In this document: piece after piece, positions 42,799-52,331 of the stretch
How the letters are laid out: every line of letters begins with the position of its first letter
Numbering within the stretch: position 1 is the first letter of the stretch
Assembly: GCA_022823185.1 (NCBI GenBank)
Contig: JAJDXQ010000043.1
Location: 248,001-312,000, forward strand
DNA: 64,000 bases
From: Caldilineaceae bacterium
Lineage (GTDB): Bacteria > Chloroflexota > Anaerolineae > Caldilineales > Caldilineaceae
Direction: 5' to 3'
Notes under the pieces: generated by a model
What the model was told of the DNA's origin: nothing
The model's database searches: none
What the model saw: only the letters and a program-made list of their open reading frames with translations
Translations under genes and position numbers: made by a program

Positions 42799-43557
42799 CT
42801 ACTCCGCGACGCGAGCAGTGCCGTCCACGACCTTAAGGGGGATGACAGTGTCCGCGGCAAAGAGAGGGGGCACGTCAAGGCCAAAATGTTCGTAGAGGGG
42901 GGACGGGACGCTTATGTCGGCGAGAAAGAGGCGTCCGCAGGCGGCGCGGGCGCGCTGTTGCAAGAGGCCGTGCTTTGGCAGGGCCAGGGTCATGGTTGCG
43001 GCGGCGGAGATGTGTGGGTCGTACAGGGCCCCGGTGGCGGTGTCGAGGCCGCTGGGCGCGTCAAGGCTGAGGATCGGCGCGACACTGCTGTTCGCGAGAT
43101 GGATCAGGTTTGCCGCGCGGCCGCGGGGTTGACCGGAGAGGCCGTAGCCGATGAGGGCGTCGATGACCAGGTCGGCAGGGGGGAGCTCCCAGCCTTCCTC
43201 TGCCCAGGCGAGGGGCGCGTGCATTTGCTGCAGGATCGACAGTTGATGTTTCATCACGCCTGGGGGCAGTTCAGTGGGGGGATGGGTGAGAACGATCTGG
43301 ACCCAGGCGCCCCAGTTGAGGAGATGCCGGGCGGCGACCAGGCCGCCCCCGCCGTTGTTGCCGGAGCCGGCCAGCACGACGATGGGCCGGTCGAGGAGGG
43401 CGTCTTCGTCGTCGTCGCTGGCGAGGAGCCGTCCGGCGAGCAGGGCCAGGTTGCAGCCGGCGTTCTCCATCATTTGGAGCGGCTGAATGCCATACTTTTC
43501 GACCATCAACCGGTCCACTTCCCTCATCTGTTCTGTGGTCAGGGCGGGCAGGTTCAC
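42799..43557 (-). CDS. nnrE: NAD(P)H-hydrate epimerase (YjeF N-terminal domain only)
   Basis: 252 residues. Converts R-NADHX to S-NADHX. 'VLAGSGNNGGGGLVAARHL' (about 60-80) is the conserved NAD-hydrate site and 'LSLDAPSGLDTATG' follows. The C-terminal dehydratase (NnrD) found fused in many bacteria is absent. GTG 43557 overlaps the stop of the membrane protein gene by four bases (GTGA). Confidence 0.92.
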   Translation of the reverse strand: MNLPALTTEQMREVDRLMVEKYGIQPLQMMENAGCNLALLAGRLLASDDDEDALLDRPIVVLAGSGNNGGGGLVAARHLLNWGAWVQIVLTHPPTELPPGVMKHQLSILQQMHAPLAWAEEGWELPPADLVIDALIGYGLSGQPRGRAANLIHLANSSVAPILSLDAPSGLDTATGALYDPHISAAATMTLALPKHGLLQQRARAACGRLFLADISVPSPLYEHFGLDVPPLFAADTVIPLKVVDGTARVAE

Positions 43558-44636
43558 GGTTGGCGTTCCGGAGAAAGCGGCGGCAGAAGGAGGTAGCTGA
43601 GCAGCCAGCAGGTGAGCGCCGGCATGACGATGGTGCTGGTCCACATATGAACAGACCATGTTGTGCCGGTGGTTGGGAGGAGGACGGCGTAGTAGCCGGC
43701 GTAAAGCAGGAAGGGGATGGCGGGCGCGAGCCAGCGGACGGATTCGGGACGGCGGCTCGGCTGGGCGCGCCAGGCCAGGTAGTCCACAGCCAGGGCTGCC
43801 GCTGCCATGCCGAGCGCCAGCCAGATCATGCGGGGTTGTTCGTAGTCAACGATGGTGGCGCCCAGGATAGCCAGCCCGAGAGCGGTGGCGACGGCCCCCA
43901 AGGGCAGCCGCCAGCGGCGGAGGGCCAGGAGGATGGGTCCTGTCAGTGCGGCGGCGGTAAGGATGGCGCCGACAAGGCCGGCGGTCTTGCCGAGATCATC
44001 GTGGAAGTAACCGCGGCCGGTTCCAGGCGTACCGAGCTGGACTGTCACGGGAAAGAAGAACATCATGAAGAAGGTGAGGGCGGCGAGAAAGATGCCCAGC
44101 GAGAGCACTGCGGGGGCGAGTTTTCGCCAGCCCGCGTCTTCACCGCGCCTGCGCCAGGCGGCGCGCAGCGGGCCGGTGACGATAAGGCCGATGCCGATGC
44201 CGAGCATGATGTGTGTTGGGCTGAACAGGGCTTCGATTCCTCTTTCGATGCCGAAGAGGATGTGCCATACCATGTCGCCAACGCCACCGGCGGCGAAGAT
44301 GAAGAGGCCGATTCCTGTGAGACGGTAGCCGCGGGGCACCGCAAGGGGCAGGGGGTCGCCTTGCATCAGGTTGGAGATTGTCGCAGCGGCGAAGGCAATC
44401 GCAACCAGCAGATAGCCGGTGTAAAAGAAAGCGTGCCAGACGGTGAAGAAGGATTCGTCGACGCGACCGTGGTTGTGCGCCCAGCCGTCGAGATAGAGGC
44501 CGCCTACGAAGAGGGCGCTTAGGGCGGTCATGAGCCAGTCGAATCTCAGGCCGGAAACGGACATGGAACGGGGCGCCGCGGCGTGCTGCCCGGCGGCGGG
44601 AGGGGCGATGGTGTCTGACAGGATTGACTCGCTCAT
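43554..44636 (-). CDS. Multi-pass membrane protein of unknown function
   Basis: About 360 residues and nine hydrophobic segments, with conserved-looking 'WAHNHGRVDESFFTVWHAFFY', 'VWHILFGIERGIEALFSPTHIMLGIG' and several membrane His residues. I do not recognise the family. The starts at 44636 and 44645 are both possible. First gene of the operon with nnrE, DUF456 and thiN. Confidence 0.7.
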   Translation of the reverse strand: MSESILSDTIAPPAAGQHAAAPRSMSVSGLRFDWLMTALSALFVGGLYLDGWAHNHGRVDESFFTVWHAFFYTGYLLVAIAFAAATISNLMQGDPLPLAVPRGYRLTGIGLFIFAAGGVGDMVWHILFGIERGIEALFSPTHIMLGIGIGLIVTGPLRAAWRRRGEDAGWRKLAPAVLSLGIFLAALTFFMMFFFPVTVQLGTPGTGRGYFHDDLGKTAGLVGAILTAAALTGPILLALRRWRLPLGAVATALGLAILGATIVDYEQPRMIWLALGMAAAALAVDYLAWRAQPSRRPESVRWLAPAIPFLLYAGYYAVLLPTTGTTWSVHMWTSTIVMPALTCWLLSYLLLPPLSPERQP

Positions 44637-45023
44637 CAACGACATTCCATTGATCACTACGGTTGGCCTGAATTTGGGTTTCAGTGTAACCGAACAGCCG
44701 GTGCGCGCAAAGCGGACGCGGATCCTCGCGGCGTAAAGACTGCGGAGAGGACGCGCATACTAGGGCGGCTAACTTGTGAGAATGTGGCGGTGGCGCGTGT
44801 ATGCCGCGGGGGGACGATATGAGGACTGGGTGAAGTTGGCTCAAGCCTATGGCTGCATCCGGGAATTTACAATGGGGCCTGCTGCCCGTTTCTCCAGGCT
44901 ACCCCGACTCCAGTCCCTCCGAAAGGGCTGGGTTTGAAAGGAATTGGCGCCGGTGGTATTCTACCGGTGAAGCCCGACCTGACGGACGATCATGGAGGCG
45001 CCCGCCTCTGCTAAGGGAAGCGT
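44637..45023. other. Gene-free stretch before nadC
   Basis: Divergent intergenic region. Holds the nadC promoter at 44934-44962 with an 11-bp inverted repeat (GGTA-TTC-TACC, 44955-44965) overlapping the -10. Otherwise nothing recognised. Confidence 0.6.
44934..44962 (+). promoter_or_regulatory. Sigma-70 promoter of nadCAB with possible operator
   Basis: TTGAAA (44934-44939), 17 bp, TATTCT (44957-44962), preceded by TGG (extended -10). The -10 lies inside GGTATTCTACC (44955-44965), an inverted repeat that could be a repressor site; the regulator is unknown. Confidence 0.65.
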
Positions 45024-45956
45024 ATGGACAGGTTCCTGGACCATGCCAGGCCGGCGGTGCAGGCGGCCCTGGCTGAAGATATCGACGGTGGGGACGTGAC
45101 CACACTGGCAACGATTCCGGCCGGGAATCAGGCGAGGGGACGTTTTCTGGTGAAGGCTGCGGGCGTTGTGGCCGGGCTGGATGTTGCAGGTTTAACCTAC
45201 GCGTTGCTCGCGGAGAGTCAAGCTGCCGGGGATTCGTCGGGGCCCGTTTTGTCTGATGGTGAAAGAGGAGGACCGGCGCATGCGACTGCAGCCGGCAATC
45301 GTCATCCGGTTTCGTTCCGCCCCTGTGTTGAGGACGGGGCGGAGGTCGAGGCGGGTACTGAAATTGCCTGGGCCTCAGGCTGCGCACGCACACTGTTGAC
45401 GGCGGAAAGGGTGGCGCTGAACTTCGTGCAACGGATGTCGGGCATTGCCACGCTGACGAGGCGCTACGTTGAAGCGGCCCGAGGCACGGGCGCGGTGATT
45501 CTGGATACGAGAAAGACCGCCCCAGGGCTGAGGCTGTTCGACAAGAGGGCAGTGGCGCTGGGAGGAGGAAGCAACCACCGTTTTGGCCTATTTGACATGG
45601 CGCTGGTCAAGGACAATCATATTGCGGCCGCGGGAGGGATCGCGCCGGCCGTTGAGGGGATACGGAGTCGATACAAGGGCATGGCTATCGAGGTTGAGGT
45701 GGCAGATTTTGCCCAGTTGGACGAGGCGCTGACGCTTGACGTAGACCGTATTCTGCTTGACAATATGGTACCGGACCAGATCAGGGAGGCGGTCAGGATT
45801 GCCGCGGGCCGCACGCCGCTTGAGGCTTCAGGCGGCGTGGTATTGGAGAACGTTGCGGCGATTGCGGCGACGGGCGTGAATTATATTTCAGTTGGGGCGC
45901 TCACGCATTCGGCGCCGGCGCTGGACATCAGTTTCGATTTGGAGATGACGGATTAG
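45024..45956 (+). CDS. nadC: Quinolinate phosphoribosyltransferase (carboxylating)
   Basis: 310 residues. Turns quinolinate and PRPP into nicotinate mononucleotide. 'RTLLTAERVALNFVQRMSGIATLTRRYVEA', 'ILDTRKTAPGLR' and 'GGGSNHRFGLFDMALVKDNH' are family cores. There is an extra low-complexity insert of about 30 residues (66-100) not seen in typical NadC. Followed 66 bp later by nadA. Confidence 0.95.
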   Translation: MDRFLDHARPAVQAALAEDIDGGDVTTLATIPAGNQARGRFLVKAAGVVAGLDVAGLTYALLAESQAAGDSSGPVLSDGERGGPAHATAAGNRHPVSFRPCVEDGAEVEAGTEIAWASGCARTLLTAERVALNFVQRMSGIATLTRRYVEAARGTGAVILDTRKTAPGLRLFDKRAVALGGGSNHRFGLFDMALVKDNHIAAAGGIAPAVEGIRSRYKGMAIEVEVADFAQLDEALTLDVDRILLDNMVPDQIREAVRIAAGRTPLEASGGVVLENVAAIAATGVNYISVGALTHSAPALDISFDLEMTD

Positions 45957-46022
45957 CTGAGGAGGGTACCCGCATTCCGGGACTGCAGTGGTCTGTGGGC
46001 GGGAGGGAGTGAGGTAGCAACA

Positions 46023-47186
46023 ATGACTGGGACAACGTTGGAAAACAGATTGGCGGAGATCACCGACGCCAGGTTGATGTACGAAGCGCTGGCGCGGAAG
46101 CTCAGCGATGTAGCGCTGGACGTTGAGTTGCGGATCAAGGCGGAGCTGGCGGCGCAGATCAACCGTCTGAAAAAGGAGCGCAACGCGGTTATTCTGGGGC
46201 ACAACTATATGGAAGCGGTCCTCTTTCATTCGATTCCGGACTTTGTCGGCGATTCGCTGTTTCTGAGCCGGATGGCGGCGCAGACGGATCGCGACGTGAT
46301 CGTTTTCTGCGGCGTGGAGTTCATGGCGGAGACCGCCAAGATTCTCAGCCCCGACAAGACCGTGCTGCTTCCCGCCGAGAAGGCGGGCTGCTCGCTGGCT
46401 GCCAGCATCACCGCCGAGGATGTGCGGGAGCTGAAGGAGCGGTTTCCCGGCGTGCCGGTGGTGACCTATGTGAATACCTATGCTGATGTGAAGGCGGAGA
46501 CGGATATTTGCTGCACGAGCGGCAATGCGGTGGCCGTTGTCAATTCGCTGGATTCTGACAGGGTAATCTTTCTGCCGGATGAGTACCTGGCGAAAAACGT
46601 GGCCGAGGAGACGGGCAAGCAGATCATCTTCCCGGTTGCTGCCGGGCCTGCTTCATCACATGACGACGGGGGCGTGTCGACGCCGATCTCGTTGGATTTG
46701 GAAGGAGGAGGCGGCCGCGATCGGGAGACGGGTCATCCGATCATTCCGCTGGATGGGGAGGATTTCGACCTGATCGGCTGGCATGGCCGTTGCGAGGTGC
46801 ATGACAAGTTTACGGTGGATGACATCCGGCGAGTGCGCGCCGAGTATCCGGATGTTGTGATCCTGTCTCATCCGGAGTGCAGCCCGGAGGTCGTGGCAGC
46901 ATCGGACTTTACCGGCAGCACGACGGCGATGATACGGCACGTTGAGGAGACGGACGCGCCCCGCTATCTGCTTCTGACGGAATGCTCGATGGGGGACAAT
47001 ATCATCGGCGCCAACCCGGAGAAGGAGATGCTGCGCCTATGCTCTGTGCGGTGCCCGCACATGGGCCAGATCACGATGGAGGATACGCTGGCGGCGCTGG
47101 AGAAGATGCAGTACGAGATCAGCGTTCCCGAGGAGATTCTGGCGCGGGCGGCGCGGTCTGTGCAGCGGATGGTGGAGATCGGTTAG
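46023..47186 (+). CDS. nadA: Quinolinate synthase A
   Basis: 387 residues, longer than the usual 300-370. An iron-sulfur enzyme combining iminoaspartate and dihydroxyacetone phosphate. 'LGHNYMEAVLFHSIPDFVGDSL', 'GCSLAASITAEDV', 'HPECSPEVV' and 'CSVRCPHMGQITMEDTL' provide the Cys ligands. An insert of about 40 residues with 'SSHDDGGVSTPISLDLEGGGGRD' lies in the middle. Second gene of the nad operon. Confidence 0.95.
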   Translation: MTGTTLENRLAEITDARLMYEALARKLSDVALDVELRIKAELAAQINRLKKERNAVILGHNYMEAVLFHSIPDFVGDSLFLSRMAAQTDRDVIVFCGVEFMAETAKILSPDKTVLLPAEKAGCSLAASITAEDVRELKERFPGVPVVTYVNTYADVKAETDICCTSGNAVAVVNSLDSDRVIFLPDEYLAKNVAEETGKQIIFPVAAGPASSHDDGGVSTPISLDLEGGGGRDRETGHPIIPLDGEDFDLIGWHGRCEVHDKFTVDDIRRVRAEYPDVVILSHPECSPEVVAASDFTGSTTAMIRHVEETDAPRYLLLTECSMGDNIIGANPEKEMLRLCSVRCPHMGQITMEDTLAALEKMQYEISVPEEILARAARSVQRMVEIG

Positions 47187-47293
47187 CCGTGCGCGGATAC
47201 TTGCTGGGCTTTGATGGCATGCAGGGGAATCCAGGGCTTACCGGATGGGGATCGGATTGCCGGGAGGGACGCGAGCAAACCCAGTGAGATCCA

Positions 47294-48924
47294 ATGACGG
47301 ATGATCTGCTGACCTGCGACGTCCTGATTATCGGCACGGGCATTGCGGGCGCGACGACAGCGCTGGAGCTGGCAGACGCCGGCGCGGCGGTGACGCTCAT
47401 CACCCGCGGGGAAAAGCCACACAGTTCAAACACATATCTGGCGCAGGGCGGGATCATCTATCTGGGCAAGGGTGATAACGCCGCGCTGCTAGCGGAGGAT
47501 TTGCAACGGGCTGGCGCGGGCCACTGCAACCCGGCCGCGGTCCGGATTCTGGCCGAGCAAGGGCCTGAGGCGGTGCGGGAGGTACTGCTGAAGCGCGCGG
47601 GCGTGGCATTTGATCGCGATGCTGAGGGGGCGTTGTCGCTGGCGCTGGAAGGAGGGCACAGCCTGCCGCGGATCATCCATTCCGCGGACGCGACGGGGAA
47701 GAGTATCGAGACCGCGCTGTTGAACGCGCTGGAGAATCATCCCCGTGTGACTTTGTTGACGGGGCATACCGCGGTGGATCTGCTGACGCCTGATCATCAC
47801 GGCCGAAACCGGTTGGCGGTCTATGGGCGGCGGTCCTGTGTGGGCGCGTACCTGCTGGACAGGGCAAGCGGGCAGGTGAAGCGCGCGATAGCCAGGTTCA
47901 CGGTGCTGGCCACCGGCGGGCTCGGCCAGATTTTTTTGCGGACAACGAACCCGCAGGGCGCGCGGGGCGACGGCCTGGCGATGGCGTATCGGGCGGGCGC
48001 GCGGGTGATCAACGCGGAGTTCGTTCAGTTTCATCCGACCGCGTTTTACCATCAGGGCCAGGTCCATTTTCTGGTATCGGAGGCGGTGCGGGGCGCGGGC
48101 GCGCGGCTGGCGCACAGGGACGGGCAGCCGTTCATGCAGAATCATGCGCCGGAATGGAAGGACCTGGCGCCCCGCGATGTGGTCGCCCGTTCCATTCACA
48201 GAGAGATGCTGTCGCGCGGTGTTTCGAACGTCTACCTGGACCTGCGGTCCTATATCGACCGGGCCGAGATTTTATCGCATTTTCCGACGATCCGGGCGCG
48301 GGCGCTGGGATTCGGGGTGGACATCGCGAAAGACCTTGTGCCGGTGGTGCCGGCCGCGCATTATTCGTGCGGCGGAATCTGGGTAGACGAGTGGGGCCGG
48401 TCGACGGTCGACGGTCTGTACAGCGTCGGCGAAGTTTCGTGTACGGGTGTGCATGGGGCCAACCGGCTGGCGAGCGCGTCGCTGCTGGAGGGCCTTGTAT
48501 GGGGGCGGCGCGCCACATCGAGGCGCAGCTTGGGGCCGGCGGGGAAAGGGATGCCGGCGGCGAGGGCGGCAGCTGGCCGGTCGAGGAGCGGAGTAAGGCT
48601 CCGGTCGCATTACACAACGCCGATGACATTCCTGAATGGAGTTACGCGGAGGACGGCGCGGCCGACCCGGCTTTGATCAGCCAGGACATGAGCGCTCTGC
48701 AGCAGATCATGTGGAACTATGTGGGGCTGGTGCGCACGACGCGACGGTTGGCGCGTGCGGTGCGCCAGCTGCGGACGCTTGAGAATGAGATCGAGCGCTT
48801 TTACCGCAGCCAGGCGTTGACGGACGATTTGGTCGGGCTGCGCAATGCGGTGCGGGCGGCCATCATCGTCGCCAATGCGGCGTGGGTCAACCGGCAAAGT
48901 GTCGGTTGCCATTACCGCGAGTAG
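47294..48924 (+). pseudogene. nadB: L-aspartate oxidase, frameshifted in a G5 run
   Basis: Makes iminoaspartate for NadA. The FAD domain (GTGIAG at 14-19, 'SSNTYLAQGGI', 'ATGGLGQIF', 'AEFVQFHPTA', 'CGGIWVDEWGRSTVDGLYSVGEV') reads in one frame to 'LLEGLVWG' at about residue 401, then leaves frame. The C-terminal helical domain ('SQDMSALQQIMWNYVGLVRT', 'NRQSVGCHYRE') resumes one frame over, to 48924. Adding one G to GGGGG at 48501-48505 restores a full-length protein. Either a sequencing error or a real mutation; without the shift the frame stops at 48676. Confidence 0.9.
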
Positions 48925-48988
48925 CGGCGGCGCGGCAGGCGCGGCGCGGGGGAACAGGGCAGATGAAGCGGGGGCGCGTCGCCGCGGT

Positions 48989-49780
48989 TCACTGGTCCGG
49001 CTGTTGGATGGGAAGGAAGCCTTGCCCGCCTTCCGCGGGGGAAAACCAGTCGAGCCGGTCGTGCAGGGCTGCGACTTCGCCGAACACGAGCACAGCTGGG
49101 GCCTGGATGCCGGCCGAGGTCATGGAACCGGCGAGTTCGGCGAGGCTAGAGCGGACCACCTTCTGCTGGGCGGTGGTTGCGTTTGCGATGGCGGCGGCGG
49201 GCGAGCCGGGGTCGCGACCGTGGGCGATGAGCGCGTCGCAGATTCTGGCGGCGGAGCGGACGCCCATCATGACGATGAGTGTCGGCGTTTGGGCCATGAG
49301 CGACCAGTCGATGGCAGACTCTTCTTTGGCGGGATCTTCATGGCCGGTGATCACGGTAAATGCGCTTGCGAGGCGGCGGTCGGTGACGGGAATGCCGGCA
49401 TAGGCGGGCGCGGCGACGGCTGCGCTGATACCGGGCACAACTTCAAAGTTCAACCCGGCTGTGGCGAGCGCGAGACACTCTTCGCCGCCGCGGCCAAAGA
49501 CGAATCCATCCCCTCCTTTCAGACGAACGACCTGCAGACCGGCGCGAACGCGTTCGACGAGCAGCGCGTTGATTTCCTTTTGCCGCATCACCCTCTGCCC
49601 GAATCCCATCTTGCCGACGAAGATTCGTTCGGCCCGGGGTGGGATTTCGTCCAGGAGCTCGGGCGCAACCAGGCGGTCGTAGACGACGACGTCGGCGGAC
49701 CGCAGCAGGTTCAGCCCGCGCACGCTGATCAGGTCGGCGCGTCCGGGTCCCGCGCCGACGAGGAATGCCTTGCCGGTCAT
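48989..49780 (-). CDS. cobA: Uroporphyrinogen-III C-methyltransferase
   Basis: 263 residues. Two SAM-dependent methylations give precorrin-2 for siroheme. 'VGAGPGRADLISVRGLNLL' (about 8-26), 'VVRLKGGDGFVFGRGGEE' and 'GIPVTDRRLASAFTVITGH' are the SUMT signatures. Fits with sirC 64 bp upstream. No uroporphyrinogen synthase domain fused. Confidence 0.95.
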   Translation of the reverse strand: MTGKAFLVGAGPGRADLISVRGLNLLRSADVVVYDRLVAPELLDEIPPRAERIFVGKMGFGQRVMRQKEINALLVERVRAGLQVVRLKGGDGFVFGRGGEECLALATAGLNFEVVPGISAAVAAPAYAGIPVTDRRLASAFTVITGHEDPAKEESAIDWSLMAQTPTLIVMMGVRSAARICDALIAHGRDPGSPAAAIANATTAQQKVVRSSLAELAGSMTSAGIQAPAVLVFGEVAALHDRLDWFSPAEGGQGFLPIQQPDQ

Positions 49781-49844
49781 CTGGCGGGCTCTCCGGCGGG
49801 GGCGCGTGGGGCAGAGAGAAGCCGGTTGCTTGCAGGCCGAGCGA

Positions 49845-50300
49845 TCATTGGTCTGGCTCCAACAGTTCTGCGATGCGGTCGCGGGTGGATGTGGCTGCGC
49901 GCGGGCGGGCGGAAACAGTGCTGACGGAGACGATGATGTCGTCCTTGCGCAGCACGGCAGGAGAGTGGAAGTTTCCCTCGGCGGGCGCGTCGGCCACGTT
50001 TACGAGCCGGTTGTGTCTGTGAGCGGCCGACGCGATTTCGCGGTTGACGGCGCGTACGTTTGTGGCGGCGAAAACAAGGCCGGCCTCGTCCACGTCGCCG
50101 TCGCGGTAGCGCCGGCGGGTCCACTCGAGTTTGCCCGATTCGGCCCAGGCGGTCAGCTGACTGGTGGCTGAGGGGCTGATAAGACGAACGGGAACTCCCG
50201 CCGCGAGCAGGCTGCGCACTTTGCGCTCGCCGACAATTCCGCCGCCGACGACCACGGCGGTACGTCCGTCAAGGTTGGTCAGGGTCAAGGGGAATCGCAT
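49845..50300 (-). CDS. Precorrin-2 dehydrogenase (SirC/Met8-like)
   Basis: 151 residues. NAD-dependent oxidation of precorrin-2 to sirohydrochlorin. Rossmann motif 'VVVGGGIVGERKVRSLL' (about 16-32), 'LVFAATNVRAVNREIA' and 'LVNVADAPAEGNFHSPAVL'. Shorter than most family members (about 200), the C-terminal helical region being reduced. ATG 50300, 14 bp after folKP. Confidence 0.88.
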   Translation of the reverse strand: MRFPLTLTNLDGRTAVVVGGGIVGERKVRSLLAAGVPVRLISPSATSQLTAWAESGKLEWTRRRYRDGDVDEAGLVFAATNVRAVNREIASAAHRHNRLVNVADAPAEGNFHSPAVLRKDDIIVSVSTVSARPRAATSTRDRIAELLEPDQ

Positions 50301-50314
50301 TGCGAAGCCGCTCC

Positions 50315-51775
50315 TCAGCTGCGGATAGGGGAAGGCGCCGTCGGGTCGGTGTAACCGTGTCGAATTGCGCTGACGACTCTGACGGCTTGCACGTTTTCGC
50401 GCACGTCGTGGACGCGCAGGATGTTTGCGCCTCGCTCCACGGCCATGACATTGGCGGCGATCGTTGCCGGCAGCCTGTCTTCCACCGCGGCGCCGCCTGC
50501 CATTTTGCCGAGGAAGCCCTTGCGGGAGCAGCCGAAGAGAAGTGGATAGTCCAGTTCTTGCAGTTCGTCGAGGCGGTTGATCAGTTCGGCGTGTTGGGCG
50601 GGGGACTTGCCGAAGCCGATCCCCGGATCGATGATCCGATGCCAGCGGGGCACGCCGTCGCGGCGGGCCAACTCGGTCGCGGTCGCCAGGTCTCGAGCGA
50701 CGTCTGCGACGATGTCGCTGGAAGGGCTGCGGAGAGACGGCGCGGGGCTGTTGACGGGACATGCGCAGGCCCGGATGGCGCTGAGCGGGGCCTGGTTTTG
50801 CATGAGGACGAGGGGGACGCGGCGGCGGGCAGACAGGGCCCCCATTCCATGCGAGGCGGGCTGACCGGGCGCCGAAGAAACGCTGGAGCCCTCTTCTCCA
50901 TCTTGCGCCGGGTCTTTGTCCTGCCGCTGCGAGAGCAGGCCTGAAACATCGTTGATCCAGGATGCCCCGGCATCGAGGGCGGCTTCGGCGACTTCGACGC
51001 GAAAGGTATCGACCGAGAGGGGCAGGTCAAAGGCTTGGCGCAGGGCGTCGATCACCGGAACGACGCGTTCAATTTCCTCCGCCGCGGAAATGTCGACATG
51101 CCCGGGCCGGGTGGAGTAGCCGCCGATGTCGAGGATGTCTGCGCCGGCGTCGACAAAGTCGGCGGCCTGGGCCAGCGCGGCGGCGACAGGGTCCTGGGCC
51201 GCGGCCAGACCGTCGCCGGAGAAAGAATCCGGCGTAATGTTGAGAATGCCCATAATGCGGGGGGCCTGGCGCCAGCGCCAGATGCGTTCAGCGACCGGCA
51301 TAACGCGGGGAGGGCGGGGCATGGCAAGCTGCTGCCAGAGTTGGCGTACTGTCACGTCCAACTTGGGGTGGCGCAGAGTGGCGTTGAGGTCCAGGAGGGG
51401 GGCCAGGACGAAGTCGCGTTCGGGGATGCCGATGTGGGGGATGGTCAGATCGGGTGCTTCAACGACTGTATCGTTGAAGAACAGGATGTCCAGGTCGATG
51501 ACGCGGGGTCCGTAGCGGATCGACTTAGTTCGACCGAGAGTTTTCTCCGTATGTTTGACGGCGCGCAGGAGTTCTGAAGGTGTGAGCTCGGTGGAGGTTT
51601 GGCAGACAGCGTTGAGGAAGAGCGGCTGATCGGTGACCAGCATGGGGTCTGTTTCGTAGAGATGTGATGTCTCGACAACAGTGGCATAGGACGCCATGTG
51701 GTCCAGCGCGTCGTGGATGTAGGCGGCGCGGTCTCCTATGTTGCCGCCAAGAGCAATATATGCTGTGTGGGACAT
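50315..51775 (-). CDS. Fused HPPK-DHPS (folate synthesis)
   Basis: 486 residues. N-terminal HPPK (about 1-165: 'ALGGNIGDRAAYI', 'KTLGRTKSIRYGPRVIDLDILFF') joined to DHPS (about 172-480: 'IMGILNITPDSFSGDG', 'DIGGYSTRPG', 'IIDPGIGFGKS', 'FGCSRKGFLGKM'). In the DHPS half the normal L-M-H loop reads L-M-Q, and a 40-residue low-complexity insert comes before it ('KDPAQDGEEGSSVSSAP'), so the pABA-side loop is atypical. Heads folKP-sirC-cobA. Confidence 0.92.
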   Translation of the reverse strand: MSHTAYIALGGNIGDRAAYIHDALDHMASYATVVETSHLYETDPMLVTDQPLFLNAVCQTSTELTPSELLRAVKHTEKTLGRTKSIRYGPRVIDLDILFFNDTVVEAPDLTIPHIGIPERDFVLAPLLDLNATLRHPKLDVTVRQLWQQLAMPRPPRVMPVAERIWRWRQAPRIMGILNITPDSFSGDGLAAAQDPVAAALAQAADFVDAGADILDIGGYSTRPGHVDISAAEEIERVVPVIDALRQAFDLPLSVDTFRVEVAEAALDAGASWINDVSGLLSQRQDKDPAQDGEEGSSVSSAPGQPASHGMGALSARRRVPLVLMQNQAPLSAIRACACPVNSPAPSLRSPSSDIVADVARDLATATELARRDGVPRWHRIIDPGIGFGKSPAQHAELINRLDELQELDYPLLFGCSRKGFLGKMAGGAAVEDRLPATIAANVMAVERGANILRVHDVRENVQAVRVVSAIRHGYTDPTAPSPIRS

Positions 51776-52331
51776 GGGTTTCCACCTGACGGCGCTGTCG
51801 AACGGGTCGATGTTTCGCAATAGCCGGCTGGACCGGCCTCAGAGTCAAAGGAGAATGACCGCTCCAGGGCAACCAATCGTTGATCGATAAGGAGGGAGGC
51901 GAGAGCCGGCCTGCCATGACGGTGATTATAACCGCTTAGGCGCACGAAGGCAGCATCGTGATGACGCAGTCCTGGTTGGGGGGCGAGATTCAGTTTGTTG
52001 ACTGGACGGGGGAAGTTGCATGAACGGGGATTGGGGGGTTGGTGGTGCAGGGCAATTGCATCTGAATCGTGTCAACGGAAACGAGCTGGTTGGAAAACTG
52101 ACTATCTACCTGAAAGTTCTCTCCCAGTAAGACTCCCTTGCCCTGGTGAAGGCGTGAATGCTTTTTCGCTCTTGTTCGATTATAATCAGGGTGGGTATAT
52201 GTGATTCATATCATTTTCACATTTGACCATTTTTATTCGAGCTCCTCCGGGGCTGGTTTTGGGTTGGGTAGGGCACTTTCTGGCAGGTTGCAGTTGGGCC
52301 GCGACCTGCTGGCATGCGAGAGAAGCAGGCG
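51776..52331. other. Divergent intergenic region folKP / PhyH
   Basis: Besides the folKP promoter it holds a perfect plus-strand TATAAT at 52181-52186, a possible -10 for the PhyH gene with no good -35. No gene or RNA recognised. Confidence 0.55.
51925..51953 (-). promoter_or_regulatory. Candidate promoter of folKP
   Basis: Perfect TATAAT on the minus strand (51930-51925) with CTGCCT 17 bp upstream. The -35 is poor. Leader of about 140 nt to the ATG. Confidence 0.45.

Noticed and set aside
48501..48510. Programmed frameshift in nadB
   Set aside because: A G5 run alone is not a known slippery site, and no stimulating structure or nearby stop pattern was seen; mutation or sequencing error is simpler.
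52181..52186. Promoter for the PhyH gene
   Set aside because: Perfect TATAAT but no acceptable -35 at any normal spacing, so only mentioned in the region note.
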